64,000 nucleotides of DNA from assembly GCA_019114135.1 (NCBI GenBank), contig DXGC01000086.1, forward strand, positions 1 through 64,000. Reading direction: 5' to 3'. Shown in pieces: positions 10,965 to 20,555 of the stretch (its first letter is position 1; the number at the start of each line of letters is the position of its first letter). The notes under the pieces were generated by a model. The model was not told the DNA's origin. It saw only the letters and a program-made list of their open reading frames with translations, and ran no database searches. Source of the DNA: Candidatus Corynebacterium avicola. Its GTDB lineage: Bacteria; Actinomycetota; Actinomycetes; Mycobacteriales; Mycobacteriaceae. The translations under genes were made by a program, and so were the position numbers.

Positions 10965-11222
10965 GGGAACACCAACACCTCACTTTTGTCCTGGAAAAGG
11001 GCCCTCGGAGAGGATATGGTGAATGTAATTCATACACCGACGACCTCATGCAACGTGTTCTACTTTATCAGGAGGAGTGGACACGGGGACGGGCCGGGTT
11101 GGTGCCATTGTGGTTCCAGTGACCAAGCCCGGCATTGCCCCGCGGGGTGTCGGGCTTCGGTCACGGTCCTGACCTCCTGTGGCCATTGCGACGGGGTCCG
11201 CACAGGATCACCTTCGGCGGGC

Positions 11223-11640
11223 ATGAGCGAAACCACCGGGAGCGACCGCACGCACGTCCAGCCACTGGAGCTTCCGGTGTTGGAATTCGGAACCTACAAA
11301 CTCAAGGGGGTCGAGGGGAGGAGTCCGTCGCCCGGGCCATCGGTCTCGGCCACCGGCTCATCGACTCCGCCTACAACTACGAGAATGAGAGGACGCTCTG
11401 CGTGCGGAGGAGGAGTCCTGCTACCGCAGCAATGTCGGCCCCATCGACCTCTACCTGATCCACTGGCCCAACCCGAAGCAGGGGAAGTACGTCGAGGCGT
11501 GGAAGGCACTGATCGAGGCCCGCGAGCGCGGACTCGTCAAGCACATCGGAGTCTGCAACGTCCTCCCCGAGCACCTCGAGACCCTCGAGAAGGAGACCGG
11601 GGACCTACCCGGTCATTGCGGGAGTCGACGGTGCGCCGGA
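11223..11640 (+). pseudogene. Decayed aldo/keto reductase
   Basis: AKR fragments in three successive frames: LELPVLEFGTYKLKG, then EESVARAIGLGHRLIDSAYNYENE, then YRSNVGPIDLYLIHWPNPKQGKYVEAWKALIEARERGLVKHIGVCNVLPEHLE; middle and C-terminal parts missing. Confidence 0.85.
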
Positions 11641-11749
11641 CATCGCCCCGGTCACACTACGGGGCACAGCAAGGCTGGGTGGGCCGATGGGCGGCATGCG
11701 GCAGACACATGTCCTGGCTACTAACCCGGGGCCGACCTCGTCGCGCAAC

Positions 11750-11792
11750 GAGAAAACCCTCCGGCCTGCTCAGCAGGTCGGAGGGTTTTCTC
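11750..11792. terminator. Bidirectional intrinsic terminator beside tRNA-Pro
   Basis: gagaaaaccctccg ... cggagggttttctc, 14-bp perfect stem. Confidence 0.8.
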
Positions 11793-11798
11793 TGGCTG

Positions 11799-11872
11799 TC
11801 GGGGTAGCGGGATTTGAACCCACGACCTCTTCGTCCCGAACGAAGCGCGCTGCCAAGCTGCGCCATACCCCG
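11799..11872 (-). tRNA. tRNA-Pro (anticodon CGG)
   Basis: Reverse strand folds to a cloverleaf: acceptor CGGGGTA/TACCCCG, anticodon arm CTTCG-TTCGGGA-CGAAG, T arm GTGGG-TTCAAAT-CCCGC. Confidence 0.95.
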
Positions 11873-11999
11873 GTCTGGAACGACACGTCCACCCTTGCGG
11901 GGTGCTGCCGTGTCGCAACAGATAAGGACTATAGACCGCCGGAGGCTCCCCTGGCAAAACACCAGCGCAGCGGCTTGAGTCACAGCCGGGCCAGCGGCC

Positions 12000-12983
12000 C
12001 TAGTCGGCCGGACGCTCCACGATGTGCAGCAGAGTGGCCGAGGGGCGGCAGAAGGTGCGGAAGGGGACGTACTTCGAGGTGCCCAGACCGTTGGTCACGT
12101 GCAGCCACATCCGCTCGGACCACCTGGACAGCCCGGACACACGTGCCCGGTCGATTCCGCAGTTCGTCACGATGGCGTAGCCACCGGGCAGGCAGAGCTG
12201 TCCGCCGTGGGTGTGGCCGGACATCATCAGCTGGTAACCGTCGGCGGCGAACTCGTCGAGGACCCGGGGCTCGGGGGAGTGGGCCAGACCGATGGACAGG
12301 TCGGCGTCGGGGTTCGGCGGCCCACCGAGGCTGTCGTAGTCGTCCCGGTCCAGGTGGGGGTCGTCCACCCCGCCGACGGCGAGGCGGAACTTGCCGACGG
12401 TGAAGTCGACGCGGCGGTGGGTGGCGTCCTCCCAGCCGTGCTCGATGAAGGCCGCGCGCATCCCCTTCCACGGCAGCTCGATGTCACTGGGCTTGTTGCG
12501 TTTGCCGATCAGGTAGTTGAACGGGTTGACCGGGTGCGGTGCGTAGTAGTCGTTGCTGCCGAAGATGAAGACTCCGGGACGTCGCATCAACGGGCCCAGG
12601 GCTTTGAGCACCGACGGGACGGCCTGTTCTTCGCCGAGGTTGTCGCCGGTGTTGACCACCAGGTCCGGCTGCAGCGCGTCGAGCGAGGCGACCCAGGACT
12701 GCTTGATCTTCTGGTGGGCCAGCATGTGCAGGTCGGAGACGTGCAGGATACGGAAGTCCTCCCGGTCCCGGTCGTCCAGGGTGCCGGGCTCCAGGACCGG
12801 GACGGTGACCTCGTGCAGCCGGAAGGCGCGGGTTTCGGCGAACCCGGCGGCGGCGACGCCCAGGCCCGCCACCCCGGCTGCGCCGACGGCGGTGGCGAGG
12901 GTGCGCAGCAGGCCGCCGGTACGGCCGGTCGCGGAGGACTGCGCGGATGGTTCTGCGTTGAGAGTGGTTGGGCGAGTGTTCAC
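12000..12983 (-). CDS. Metallophosphoesterase (calcineurin-like)
   Basis: HVSDLHML, NTGDNLG, GSNDYY, SGHTHGGQ motifs. Confidence 0.9.
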   Translation of the reverse strand: MNTRPTTLNAEPSAQSSATGRTGGLLRTLATAVGAAGVAGLGVAAAGFAETRAFRLHEVTVPVLEPGTLDDRDREDFRILHVSDLHMLAHQKIKQSWVASLDALQPDLVVNTGDNLGEEQAVPSVLKALGPLMRRPGVFIFGSNDYYAPHPVNPFNYLIGKRNKPSDIELPWKGMRAAFIEHGWEDATHRRVDFTVGKFRLAVGGVDDPHLDRDDYDSLGGPPNPDADLSIGLAHSPEPRVLDEFAADGYQLMMSGHTHGGQLCLPGGYAIVTNCGIDRARVSGLSRWSERMWLHVTNGLGTSKYVPFRTFCRPSATLLHIVERPAD

Positions 12984-13007
12984 CGTCGCCAGTGTACTGG
13001 TGCGGTC

Positions 13008-15218
13008 CTAGTCGAACTCGTCCAGTGACATGTCCCAGCCCTGACTGCCCTGGTCGGACTGGGGTGCGGAGTAGTCCTGCGCGCCCTGGTTGCCGCCCTG
13101 GTTGTTGGAGCTGCCGGCGTCGCTGCTCGTGGCCCGACGGTACTTCTCCGGATCTCCCCGGTCGTAGCCGCGGTCGTAGCGGGGCAGCCCGGATCCGCCG
13201 TAGTCGCCGACCATGCTGCTCATCGCGGAGAAGAACGCCCGGGCGGGCTCATTGCCGCCGAACAGGTTGCCGTCACCGCACTGGCGCAGCGGGGAGCTGC
13301 ACAGCGGGGAGGTCTGCGAGCCGTCGTTGAAGGCGTAGGTGGAGCCCGCCAGGCCCGGGGTGAAGCCGAGGAAGGCGGCCGACAGGCTGGTCTCGGTGGT
13401 TCCGGTCTTGGCGGAGACCGGTCCACGCCATCCGGCGGAGCTGGCCGCCGAGGCGGCGGTGCCGTTGGAGACGTCGCCACCCATGCCGTTGGCCAGGGCG
13501 TCGGCGACCTTACGGTCGATGGCCTGCTCGCAGTCCGGTGTGTCCAGCGCGACGTCCTCCCCGTTGTTGTCGGTGACCGACAGCACCGGCGAGGGCTCGC
13601 ACCAGCGGCCGTGGTCGGCCAGTGAGGCGGAGACGTTCGACAGCTCGATCGGGTTGACCTCCAGCGGGCCGAGGACGAAGGAGCCGAGGTTGGAGTCGGT
13701 GACGAAGTCGGCGATCGACTGGTCGCCGTCGTAGCTGCCTTCCTCGGCGTAGGAACGCAGGCCGAGCTTGACCGCGATCTCGGTCATCCGTTCGGTGCCG
13801 AGCTGCTCGGCAATCCGGACGAAGGGGGTGTTCGGACTGGTCGCCAAGGCCTCGCGCAGAGTCATCTGGCTCTTGTACTCGCCGGCGTTCCCCACGCAGT
13901 AACGGTTGGGCGGGCAGCCTTCAGCTCCGCCGGTGCCCATCCCCTCGACGTCGATCCGGCTGGGGACCTGCAGCATGGTGTCCAGGCCCATGCCCTCCTC
14001 CATGGCGGCCGCGGCGGCGAAGATCTTGAACACACTGCCCGCGCCGTTGCCCTCGGAGGAGTGGGTCACCGGCAGGACGGTCTGGCTGTGGTCGGAGTCG
14101 AGCCCGTAACGACGGGAGGACGCCATCGCCACGACCTCGTGTCCTTCGTCGGTGGGGGCGATGTAGTTGCTGGTGAGGGACACTCCACCGGCGGTCGGGT
14201 CCGCCTCGTTGCGGGTGGCCCTGACGGCGGCGTCCTGCGCATCCGGGTCCAGGGCGGTGCGGATGGTGTAGCCGCCGCGCGCGAGGGTCTCGGTGTCGAG
14301 GTCGTGGTTGGCGAGATAGGACAGGACGTAGTCGCAGTAGAATCCGGCGTTGCCTGCACCGATGCAGCCGTTGGGTTCGGAGTTCGGGGACTCCTCGATG
14401 CCGAGGGGCTCCTCGCCCAACCGGGCGCGCTCCTCCGGACCCAGGTCGCCCGTGTTGACCATGGCGTCCAGCACGGCCTCGCGTCGGTCCATCACACCGT
14501 CCGGGTTGGTGTACGGGTTCAGCAGCGAAGTCGACTGCACCATGCCGGCGAGCATGGCGGACTGCGACACGGAGAGCTCCGAGGCCGGGATGCCGAAGTA
14601 GGTCCGGGCCGCGGATTCGACGCCGTAAGCGCCGTTGCCGAAGGGGACGAGGTTCAGGTAGCGGGTGAGGATCTCGTCCTTGGAGTAGTTCTCCTCAAGG
14701 TTGATCGCCATCTTCATCTCACGCAGTTTGCGGGCGACGGAGGTCTCGGTCGCCGCGGCACGCTCCTCGTCGTCGGCGGCGTCGATGAGGAGCAGGTAGT
14801 TCTTGATGTACTGCTGGTCCAGGGTCGAGGCGCCCTGTTCCACACCGCCGCTGGAGAAGTTGGCGGCCAGGGCGCGCAGGGTGCCGCGGACGTCGACGCC
14901 GTCGTGCTCGTAGAAGCGACGGTCCTCGATGGCCACGATGGCCTGCTTCATGGGCTCGGCGATCTCGTCGGACTCCACCATGTAGCGGCGCTGGTCGTAC
15001 AGCCGGGCCATCACGTCACCGTTGCGGTCCGTGACGGTGGTGACCTGCGGCAACGACTGGTTCTCGTCGATGTCCGCCAGGTCGTCGTCGATGGTCTCCG
15101 AGCCTGCGGTCACCGCCACCCCGACGCCGCCGACCAGCGGGACGATGGCGACGGCCGTCAGCACGCCGACGACGAGGACGGCGAGCATGAGGTAGGCCGC
15201 GTTCTTGAGATAACTCAC
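13008..15218 (-). CDS. Bifunctional penicillin-binding protein, PonA2-like
   Basis: Glycosyltransferase motifs (AIEDRRFYEHDGVD, GASTLDQQYIKNYLL) and transpeptidase SAKTGTTE; GTG start at 15218 chosen (VSYLKNAAYLM). Confidence 0.9.
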   Translation of the reverse strand: MSYLKNAAYLMLAVLVVGVLTAVAIVPLVGGVGVAVTAGSETIDDDLADIDENQSLPQVTTVTDRNGDVMARLYDQRRYMVESDEIAEPMKQAIVAIEDRRFYEHDGVDVRGTLRALAANFSSGGVEQGASTLDQQYIKNYLLLIDAADDEERAAATETSVARKLREMKMAINLEENYSKDEILTRYLNLVPFGNGAYGVESAARTYFGIPASELSVSQSAMLAGMVQSTSLLNPYTNPDGVMDRREAVLDAMVNTGDLGPEERARLGEEPLGIEESPNSEPNGCIGAGNAGFYCDYVLSYLANHDLDTETLARGGYTIRTALDPDAQDAAVRATRNEADPTAGGVSLTSNYIAPTDEGHEVVAMASSRRYGLDSDHSQTVLPVTHSSEGNGAGSVFKIFAAAAAMEEGMGLDTMLQVPSRIDVEGMGTGGAEGCPPNRYCVGNAGEYKSQMTLREALATSPNTPFVRIAEQLGTERMTEIAVKLGLRSYAEEGSYDGDQSIADFVTDSNLGSFVLGPLEVNPIELSNVSASLADHGRWCEPSPVLSVTDNNGEDVALDTPDCEQAIDRKVADALANGMGGDVSNGTAASAASSAGWRGPVSAKTGTTETSLSAAFLGFTPGLAGSTYAFNDGSQTSPLCSSPLRQCGDGNLFGGNEPARAFFSAMSSMVGDYGGSGLPRYDRGYDRGDPEKYRRATSSDAGSSNNQGGNQGAQDYSAPQSDQGSQGWDMSLDEFD

Positions 15219-15774
15219 GAGGTAAACAGTATCCGATGGGCCCGACAGGATGAACCTCCTTGCGTTGCTGACCTGAAGAATCTGATGAACGTCGGTCACC
15301 GAACATCGGTCCTTGAGCGGCGTGACCGAGGGGGTGAGGGGCGGGGATGCTGCGGTCGGGTGGAGGTGAAAGTCATATGCTTTCGCCGACTGAATGTTAT
15401 TGGAGAGTTGTTGCGGGGGCGGCGGGAGATGGCGCTCAGTTGGTTCATGACAAGGAAGCACTTGTGAAGCACTTGCTTATAACCGTGTAATGACCTGCGA
15501 CTTAGGCGATCTTGCTGCGCGAATCCGGGAAAATGGTGTAGTGGAAGCGGGGGGAGGGGTGATTCATCCGGCAATGTCGCTCCGGAACGGAGAGCGGGGG
15601 GAGGGGTGAAAAAACGGTGATGTGGCACACACTTTTGCGAAACGTGTGCGATTCGACACTTCTAAATCTGTGTGAATAGACTTAGCCGCAGTTTCCGGTG
15701 ATCACTTCCGCTAGTTATCGCCACCGGGGTCCTGATTCATCCCAGGGCACCATCTCGACAGCGAAAAGGACATC

Positions 15775-16203
15775 ATGACCGCATCTCTCCGAACCCCAGC
15801 AGACATGACCGAGGTTTCGTCGTCCCGCAGCGCGGGCCGCGGCGCGGCCGCCAACGACGTCCGCAGTGGCAGTCAGGGCGTCCTCCATCGCACCGCCGGG
15901 CAGGTCACCACCCGTGAGTCCTTCAACAACCGCGGTGAGTGGATCACCCAGGCACACTGCCGCGACGTCGACCCCGAGGAGCTCTTCGTCAAGGGCGCCG
16001 CCCAGCGCAAGGCCGTGGCCATCTGCCGTCACTGCCCTGTCGTCCTGCAGTGCCGCGCCGATGCCCTGGACAACCGCGTCGAGTTCGGCGTGTGGGGCGG
16101 CATGACCGAGCGTCAGCGCCGTGCCCTGCTGCGTCAGCACCCGGAGATCGACAGCTGGGCGGACTTCTTCGCCGGTCAGCTCGAGGCTGCCCAGAGCGCC
16201 TGA
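15775..16203 (+). CDS. whcA: WhiB-family Fe-S regulator (WhcA/WhiB4-like)
   Basis: Cysteines in AHCRDVD, ICRHCPVVLQC; GVWGGMTERQRR motif; next to ponA2 as in Mtb/C. glutamicum. Confidence 0.88.
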   Translation: MTASLRTPADMTEVSSSRSAGRGAAANDVRSGSQGVLHRTAGQVTTRESFNNRGEWITQAHCRDVDPEELFVKGAAQRKAVAICRHCPVVLQCRADALDNRVEFGVWGGMTERQRRALLRQHPEIDSWADFFAGQLEAAQSA

Positions 16204-16230
16204 CACCCGGACGGCGCAGGCTCGGCAAGC

Positions 16231-16265
16231 AAACGCCTCCGACACCACTGGTGTCGGAGGCGTTT
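16231..16265. terminator. Intrinsic terminator after whiB gene
   Basis: aaacgcctccgacaccactggtgtcggaggcgttt, perfect palindrome. Confidence 0.85.
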
Positions 16266-16281
16266 CCCTATACTCGGCCCC

Positions 16282-16434
16282 ATGACTCAATGGGAATACG
16301 CCACCGTGCCACTTCTGACCCACGCCACCAAGCAGATCCTCGACGGCTGGGGTGAGGACGGATGGGAGCTCGTCTCCGTCCTCCCCGGCCCCACCGGCGA
16401 GCAGCACGTCGCCTACCTGAAGCGGGAGAAGTAG
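16282..16434 (+). CDS. Small protein (50 aa), DUF4177-like
   Basis: ATG...TAG: MTQWEYATVPLLTHATKQILDGWGEDGWELVSVLPGPTGEQHVAYLKREK; WEY...LN..G..GWELV pattern; 3 bp before the RidA gene. Not in the supplied ORF track. Confidence 0.8.
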   Translation: MTQWEYATVPLLTHATKQILDGWGEDGWELVSVLPGPTGEQHVAYLKREK

Positions 16435-16437
16435 CGC

Positions 16438-16896
16438 ATGACCAGCACCGTGACCGACCGTCTCGCCGAGCTCGGCCTCGAGCTTCCGCCCGTCGCCGCG
16501 CCGGTGGCGGCCTACGTCCCGGCCGTGCAGGCCGGCGAGTTCGTGTACACCTCCGGGCAGCTGCCCTTCGTCGACGGTGCGCTCCCGGCCACCGGTTCAG
16601 TCGACGACTCCACCGCCGAGGACGCCAAGGGCTACGCCCGCACCGCGACCCTCAACGCCCTGGCCGCCATCGACGCCCTCGTCGGCATCGACTCGGTCGT
16701 CCAGATCGTCAAGGTCGTCGGTTTCGTCGCCTCCGAGAAGGGCTTCGGAGGACAGCCCGGCGTCGTCAACGGTGCGTCCGAACTGCTCGGCGAGGTGTTC
16801 GGGGACGCCGGTGCCCACGCCCGCAGCGCCGTCGGCGTCGCTGAGCTGCCACTGGGCAGCCCGGTCGAGGTCGAGCTCATCGTGCGGGTGAAGTAA
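16438..16896 (+). CDS. RidA/YjgF family protein
   Basis: 152 aa; EFVYTSGQLPFVDG and VVKVVGFVASEKGF. Confidence 0.88.
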   Translation: MTSTVTDRLAELGLELPPVAAPVAAYVPAVQAGEFVYTSGQLPFVDGALPATGSVDDSTAEDAKGYARTATLNALAAIDALVGIDSVVQIVKVVGFVASEKGFGGQPGVVNGASELLGEVFGDAGAHARSAVGVAELPLGSPVEVELIVRVK

Positions 16897-17006
16897 CCGC
16901 ACGGTACTCACCTGCCGAGGTGATCAGATCGTCCCACCCCCGATAGGGGATCGGGGTGGTTCTCGCCGAGATGTAGGACCGCTGTTTCAGCAGTAGGATT
17001 GGCGAC

Positions 17007-17831
17007 ATGGAGCATCCCGCGTACAGCCAGTTGCGTCCCGTCGCCCCGTCTACCGGTGTGGTTCTGTGTGACAACCCCAGTTACCAGGCCCTCGAGGGCA
17101 CGAACTCCTGGGTCGTCCGCGCCCCGGGGGACTCCCGCAGTGTCATCATCGACCCGGGTCCGGAGACCGAGGGGCACCTCAACATCCTGAACGCCAAGGC
17201 CACCGCGGACGGCGGTGAGGTCGCGGCGATCCTGCTGACCCACCACCATCCCGACCACGCGGACGGTGCCCACCGTCTCCGGCAGCTCACCGGGGCCCCG
17301 GTCCGTGGTTTCGACAAGCGCTACTGCGCAGGCGCCGGCACCCTGGCCGCCGACGAGGTCATCTCCATCGAGGGACTGACCCCGACCATCGAGGTCGTGC
17401 ACACGCCGGGGCACACCGATGACTCGGTGTGTTTCTTCATCCACACCGACGGTGGCTCCACCGATGCCGATGTCGAGGGCATCGCCACCGGCGACACCAT
17501 CGCCGGCCGGCACACCACGATGATCTCGGAGACCACCGGTGACCTGGGGCAGTACCTGGAGACCTTGCGGCTGCTCGCCGATCGCGGGCAGGGCATCCGA
17601 CTGCTTCCCGGCCATGGTCCGGACCGTGAGGACACCGCCGAACTGGCGATGAAGTACCTGGAGCGCCGCGAGCACCGGCTGGTCCAGGTCACCGAGGCGC
17701 TCGAGACACTGGGCGACGATGCCACGGTGGGCCAGATCGTCGACGAGATCTACACCGACGTCGACCCGGTGCTGCGTGACGCCGCGAAGCAGTCGACCCG
17801 GGTGGCGTTGCGTCACCTGGGCAAGCTGTAG
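17007..17831 (+). CDS. MBL-fold metallohydrolase
   Basis: LLTHHHPDHADG zinc motif; HTPGHTDDSVCF; LPGHGPD. Confidence 0.92.
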   Translation: MEHPAYSQLRPVAPSTGVVLCDNPSYQALEGTNSWVVRAPGDSRSVIIDPGPETEGHLNILNAKATADGGEVAAILLTHHHPDHADGAHRLRQLTGAPVRGFDKRYCAGAGTLAADEVISIEGLTPTIEVVHTPGHTDDSVCFFIHTDGGSTDADVEGIATGDTIAGRHTTMISETTGDLGQYLETLRLLADRGQGIRLLPGHGPDREDTAELAMKYLERREHRLVQVTEALETLGDDATVGQIVDEIYTDVDPVLRDAAKQSTRVALRHLGKL

Positions 17832-17862
17832 GTGAGCCCTAGACACACTGAAGCGGACATGG

Positions 17863-17897
17863 TTCGGCCCCGACGGCTGGTCGCCGTCGGGGCCGAA
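17863..17897. terminator. Bidirectional intrinsic terminator between MBL hydrolase and MFS gene
   Basis: ttcggccccgacggc-tggtc-gccgtcggggccgaa then gtttttctt. Confidence 0.85.
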
Positions 17898-17906
17898 GTT
17901 TTTCTT

Positions 17907-19232
17907 CTAGCCTCCGCTGACCTCGCGGCGGTTGTAACCGTCGCTCGGGGTGGAGGGGGACAGGGTGATCGCCACGTTGGCGATCAGCGAGGCGCCCAGC
18001 GCGGTGAACGCCAGCGGAACGGGGTCCAGGTCGCCGCCGAGTCCGACGAGCGGGGCAACGACGCCGGCCAGGCCGAACTGCAGGAAGCCGAGGAAGGCCG
18101 AGGCCGAACCGGATGCCTGGGGGACGGCGTCCAGTGCGAGCGCCGTGGTGTTGCCCATGACCAGGCCGAGTGCGCCGACCATGATGAGCAGCGGGAGCAT
18201 CAGGCTCAGTGCGGGAGCGTCGACCAGGCACAGCACGCCGTAGAGTGCGGCGCCGAAGAGGTTGATGCCCAGGCCGGTGCGGGCCAGCGAGCGGACCCGG
18301 AATCGGGCGGTCAGCTTCGCCGATACAATGCTGACGACCATGAGAACCAGGGCGTTGGCGGCGAAGGCGATGCCGTACTGCACGGTGCCCAGCCCCATGT
18401 ACTTCTGGTACAGGAACGGTGAGGCGGAGATGTAGGCCATCATCGTGGCGAAACCGAAGGAGAACGCCAGGGTGTTGGTCAGGTAGTCGCGGGACAGCAG
18501 AGCACGCAGGCCGCCGGTTGCCCCGGTCGCGGTACCGGAACCGTTGTCGGACACGGCATCGGACGAATCATCAGAGGCGGGGGACTGACCGGTCTTCGCG
18601 GGGTGGGTCTCCGGGACGATGACCAGGACGCAGACGAGGGCGAGCAGGCCGAGGGCGGCGACGACCCAGAGCAGTCCGCGCCAGCCGATCGGATCAGCAA
18701 GGGTGCTGCCGACGAAGGGAGCGATGACAGGGGCGACCCCGCCGACGATCATCATCAGGCTCATCGCTGTGGCGGCGGCCTCGCCGCGGTAGCGGTCGGA
18801 GATCATGGCGCGGCCGATGACCATGCCGGCGGCCCCGGCCAGCCCCTGCACCAGTCGAAGTCCGATCAGGGTGGCGATGGACGGGGCCAGGGCGGTCGCG
18901 ACCGATGCCGCCAGGTAGACGACAGAACCGATGACCAGCGGGCCGCGGCGTCCCGCCTTGTCCGACCAGGGGCCGAAGAAGAGCTGGCCGACGGCGGTAC
19001 CGATGAGGAAGGCGGTCAACGACAGCTGCGCGCCGGACGCCGAGGTCGACAGGTCGTCGGAGATCTGCGGCATCGCCGGCAGGTACAGGTCCGTGGCGAA
19101 GGGCGCCACCGCGGCCAGCAGGCCGAGGGTGAGCAGGAGGGCCATCGGGATGGCGGGTGAGGATGTGGCGGAAGTGGACGGGGTGTCAGCCCCGGTGATC
19201 TGGTCCGGGGTGCTCTTCTGAGCGTTGGTCAT
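17907..19232 (-). CDS. MFS multidrug transporter (Bcr/CflA family)
   Basis: 12-TM; FFGPWSDKAGRRGPLVIGSVVYL, QGLAGAAGMVIGRAMISDRY. Confidence 0.88.
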   Translation of the reverse strand: MTNAQKSTPDQITGADTPSTSATSSPAIPMALLLTLGLLAAVAPFATDLYLPAMPQISDDLSTSASGAQLSLTAFLIGTAVGQLFFGPWSDKAGRRGPLVIGSVVYLAASVATALAPSIATLIGLRLVQGLAGAAGMVIGRAMISDRYRGEAAATAMSLMMIVGGVAPVIAPFVGSTLADPIGWRGLLWVVAALGLLALVCVLVIVPETHPAKTGQSPASDDSSDAVSDNGSGTATGATGGLRALLSRDYLTNTLAFSFGFATMMAYISASPFLYQKYMGLGTVQYGIAFAANALVLMVVSIVSAKLTARFRVRSLARTGLGINLFGAALYGVLCLVDAPALSLMLPLLIMVGALGLVMGNTTALALDAVPQASGSASAFLGFLQFGLAGVVAPLVGLGGDLDPVPLAFTALGASLIANVAITLSPSTPSDGYNRREVSGG

Positions 19233-19257
19233 GCATAAGCCTCTTTCTGTGCGAACT

Positions 19258-19277
19258 TTGCTATGCTAGCATAGCAA
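19258..19277. promoter_or_regulatory. Perfect 20-bp palindrome, candidate MarR operator
   Basis: ttgctatgctagcatagcaa in the marR/MFS intergenic region, ending 2 bp before the marR ATG. Confidence 0.75.
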
Positions 19278-19279
19278 TC

Positions 19280-19768
19280 ATGGAAAGAGTCAAGCAGGTC
19301 GCCTCACTCGCCGACACCGTCGTCCGTCTCGCCCGTCGGATCCAGGTTCTCGAGATGCCCGAGGGCGTGGTCTTCCTCAGCAATCTGGAGACCATCGTGA
19401 TGAACCGTATCGACGACGCCCCGGGTATCACCCCGAAACAACTCGCCAAGGAACTGAACCTCAAGAGCAGCAACACCAGTGCCGCACTCCGTCAGCTCGA
19501 GGCGAAAGGGCTGGCGGACCGTCGCCCGGACCCCTCCGACGGGCGTGGCGCCTGTATCTTCCCCACCCCTTTCGCCGAGGAGAACCTGCGCCGGGTCCAG
19601 GAGATCCTCGGTGCCACGTTGGACGAGGTGCTCACCAGTCCCCGGTCGTTCACCGACGACGGGGGAGCGCCGGTCTCCGACGAGGACCTCGCGACGACAC
19701 TCTCTGTCCTCTGTCTCCTTCATGACGGGGTGGGGTCGCTGCCAGAATCGCAAGAACCAGGCCTATGA
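19280..19768 (+). CDS. MarR-family transcriptional regulator
   Basis: 162 aa; wHTH PKQLAKELNLKSSNTSAALRQLEAKGLADRRPDPSDGR; divergent from MFS gene. Confidence 0.88.
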   Translation: MERVKQVASLADTVVRLARRIQVLEMPEGVVFLSNLETIVMNRIDDAPGITPKQLAKELNLKSSNTSAALRQLEAKGLADRRPDPSDGRGACIFPTPFAEENLRRVQEILGATLDEVLTSPRSFTDDGGAPVSDEDLATTLSVLCLLHDGVGSLPESQEPGL

Positions 19769-19818
19769 GTGCCAGCGGTGGTGGTGAGTCCACCCTTCGG
19801 GGCCGTCCAAGGCATGAG

Positions 19819-19858
19819 AAAACCCCACCTGCGCAACCGGGGAGGTGCAGGTGGGGTT
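19819..19858. terminator. Bidirectional terminator between marR and glxR
   Basis: aaccccacctgc ... gcaggtggggtt hairpin flanked by A and T runs. Confidence 0.75.
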
Positions 19859-19871
19859 GTCGCCGGGGGTT

Positions 19872-20555
19872 CTAGCGTGCGCGCTTGGCCAGACGCTCGG
19901 TGTCGGAGATCAGCACCGACTTTCCTTCGAGGCGGATCCAACCACGGTGCGCGAACTCGGCCAGCGCCTTGTTCACCGTCTCGCGTGACGCGCCGACCAG
20001 CTGGGCGATCTCCTCCTGGGTCAGGTCGTGGTGAACGCGCAGTGCGCCTCCTTCCTGGACACCGAAACGGTTCGCCAGCTGCAGCAGGGCCTTGGCCACA
20101 CGGCCCGGGACGTCGGTGAAGATCAGGTCCGCCAGGGCGTTGTTGGTGCGGCGCAGACGACGGGCCAGCACACGCAGCAGCTGCTCGGAGATCTCCGGGT
20201 GGTCCGAGATCCAGTCGTGGAGCATCTGCGAGTCCATGGCTGCCGCGCTCACCTCGGTGACGCACACCGCGGCGGAGGTGCGCGGTCCCGGATCGAAGAT
20301 GGACAGCTCTCCGAACATGTCCGACGGTCCCATGATCGTCAGCAGGTTCTCGCGGCCGTCCGGGGCGTGGCGGGCGAGCTTCACCTTGCCGTCGATGATG
20401 ATGAACAGTCGGTCACCGGGTTCGCCCTCGTCGAAGATGGTTGTCCCGCGGGGGAAGGTCACCGACTCAAGCTGCTCGATGAGCGCATTGACAGCCGTGG
20501 ACTCGACTCCCTGGAAAATTCCGGCGCGGGACAGGATCTCAGGTACTTCGCCCAT
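19872..20555 (-). CDS. glxR: CRP/FNR-type cAMP-responsive global regulator GlxR
   Basis: [17 protein letters not shown]...; [68 protein letters not shown]; start at ATG 20555. Confidence 0.95.
   Translation of the reverse strand: MGEVPEILSRAGIFQGVESTAVNALIEQLESVTFPRGTTIFDEGEPGDRLFIIIDGKVKLARHAPDGRENLLTIMGPSDMFGELSIFDPGPRTSAAVCVTEVSAAAMDSQMLHDWISDHPEISEQLLRVLARRLRRTNNALADLIFTDVPGRVAKALLQLANRFGVQEGGALRVHHDLTQEEIAQLVGASRETVNKALAEFAHRGWIRLEGKSVLISDTERLAKRAR

Noticed and set aside
11799-11872. tRNA-Pro as an integration site for an island containing the AKR remnant
   Set aside because: No integrase and no duplicated tRNA 3' end (att) was seen nearby.
15546-15609. C-rich reverse strand as a relocated 6C RNA
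   Set aside because: The C-runs are not enclosed by complementary stems as the 6C family requires; kept only as G-rich repeats.
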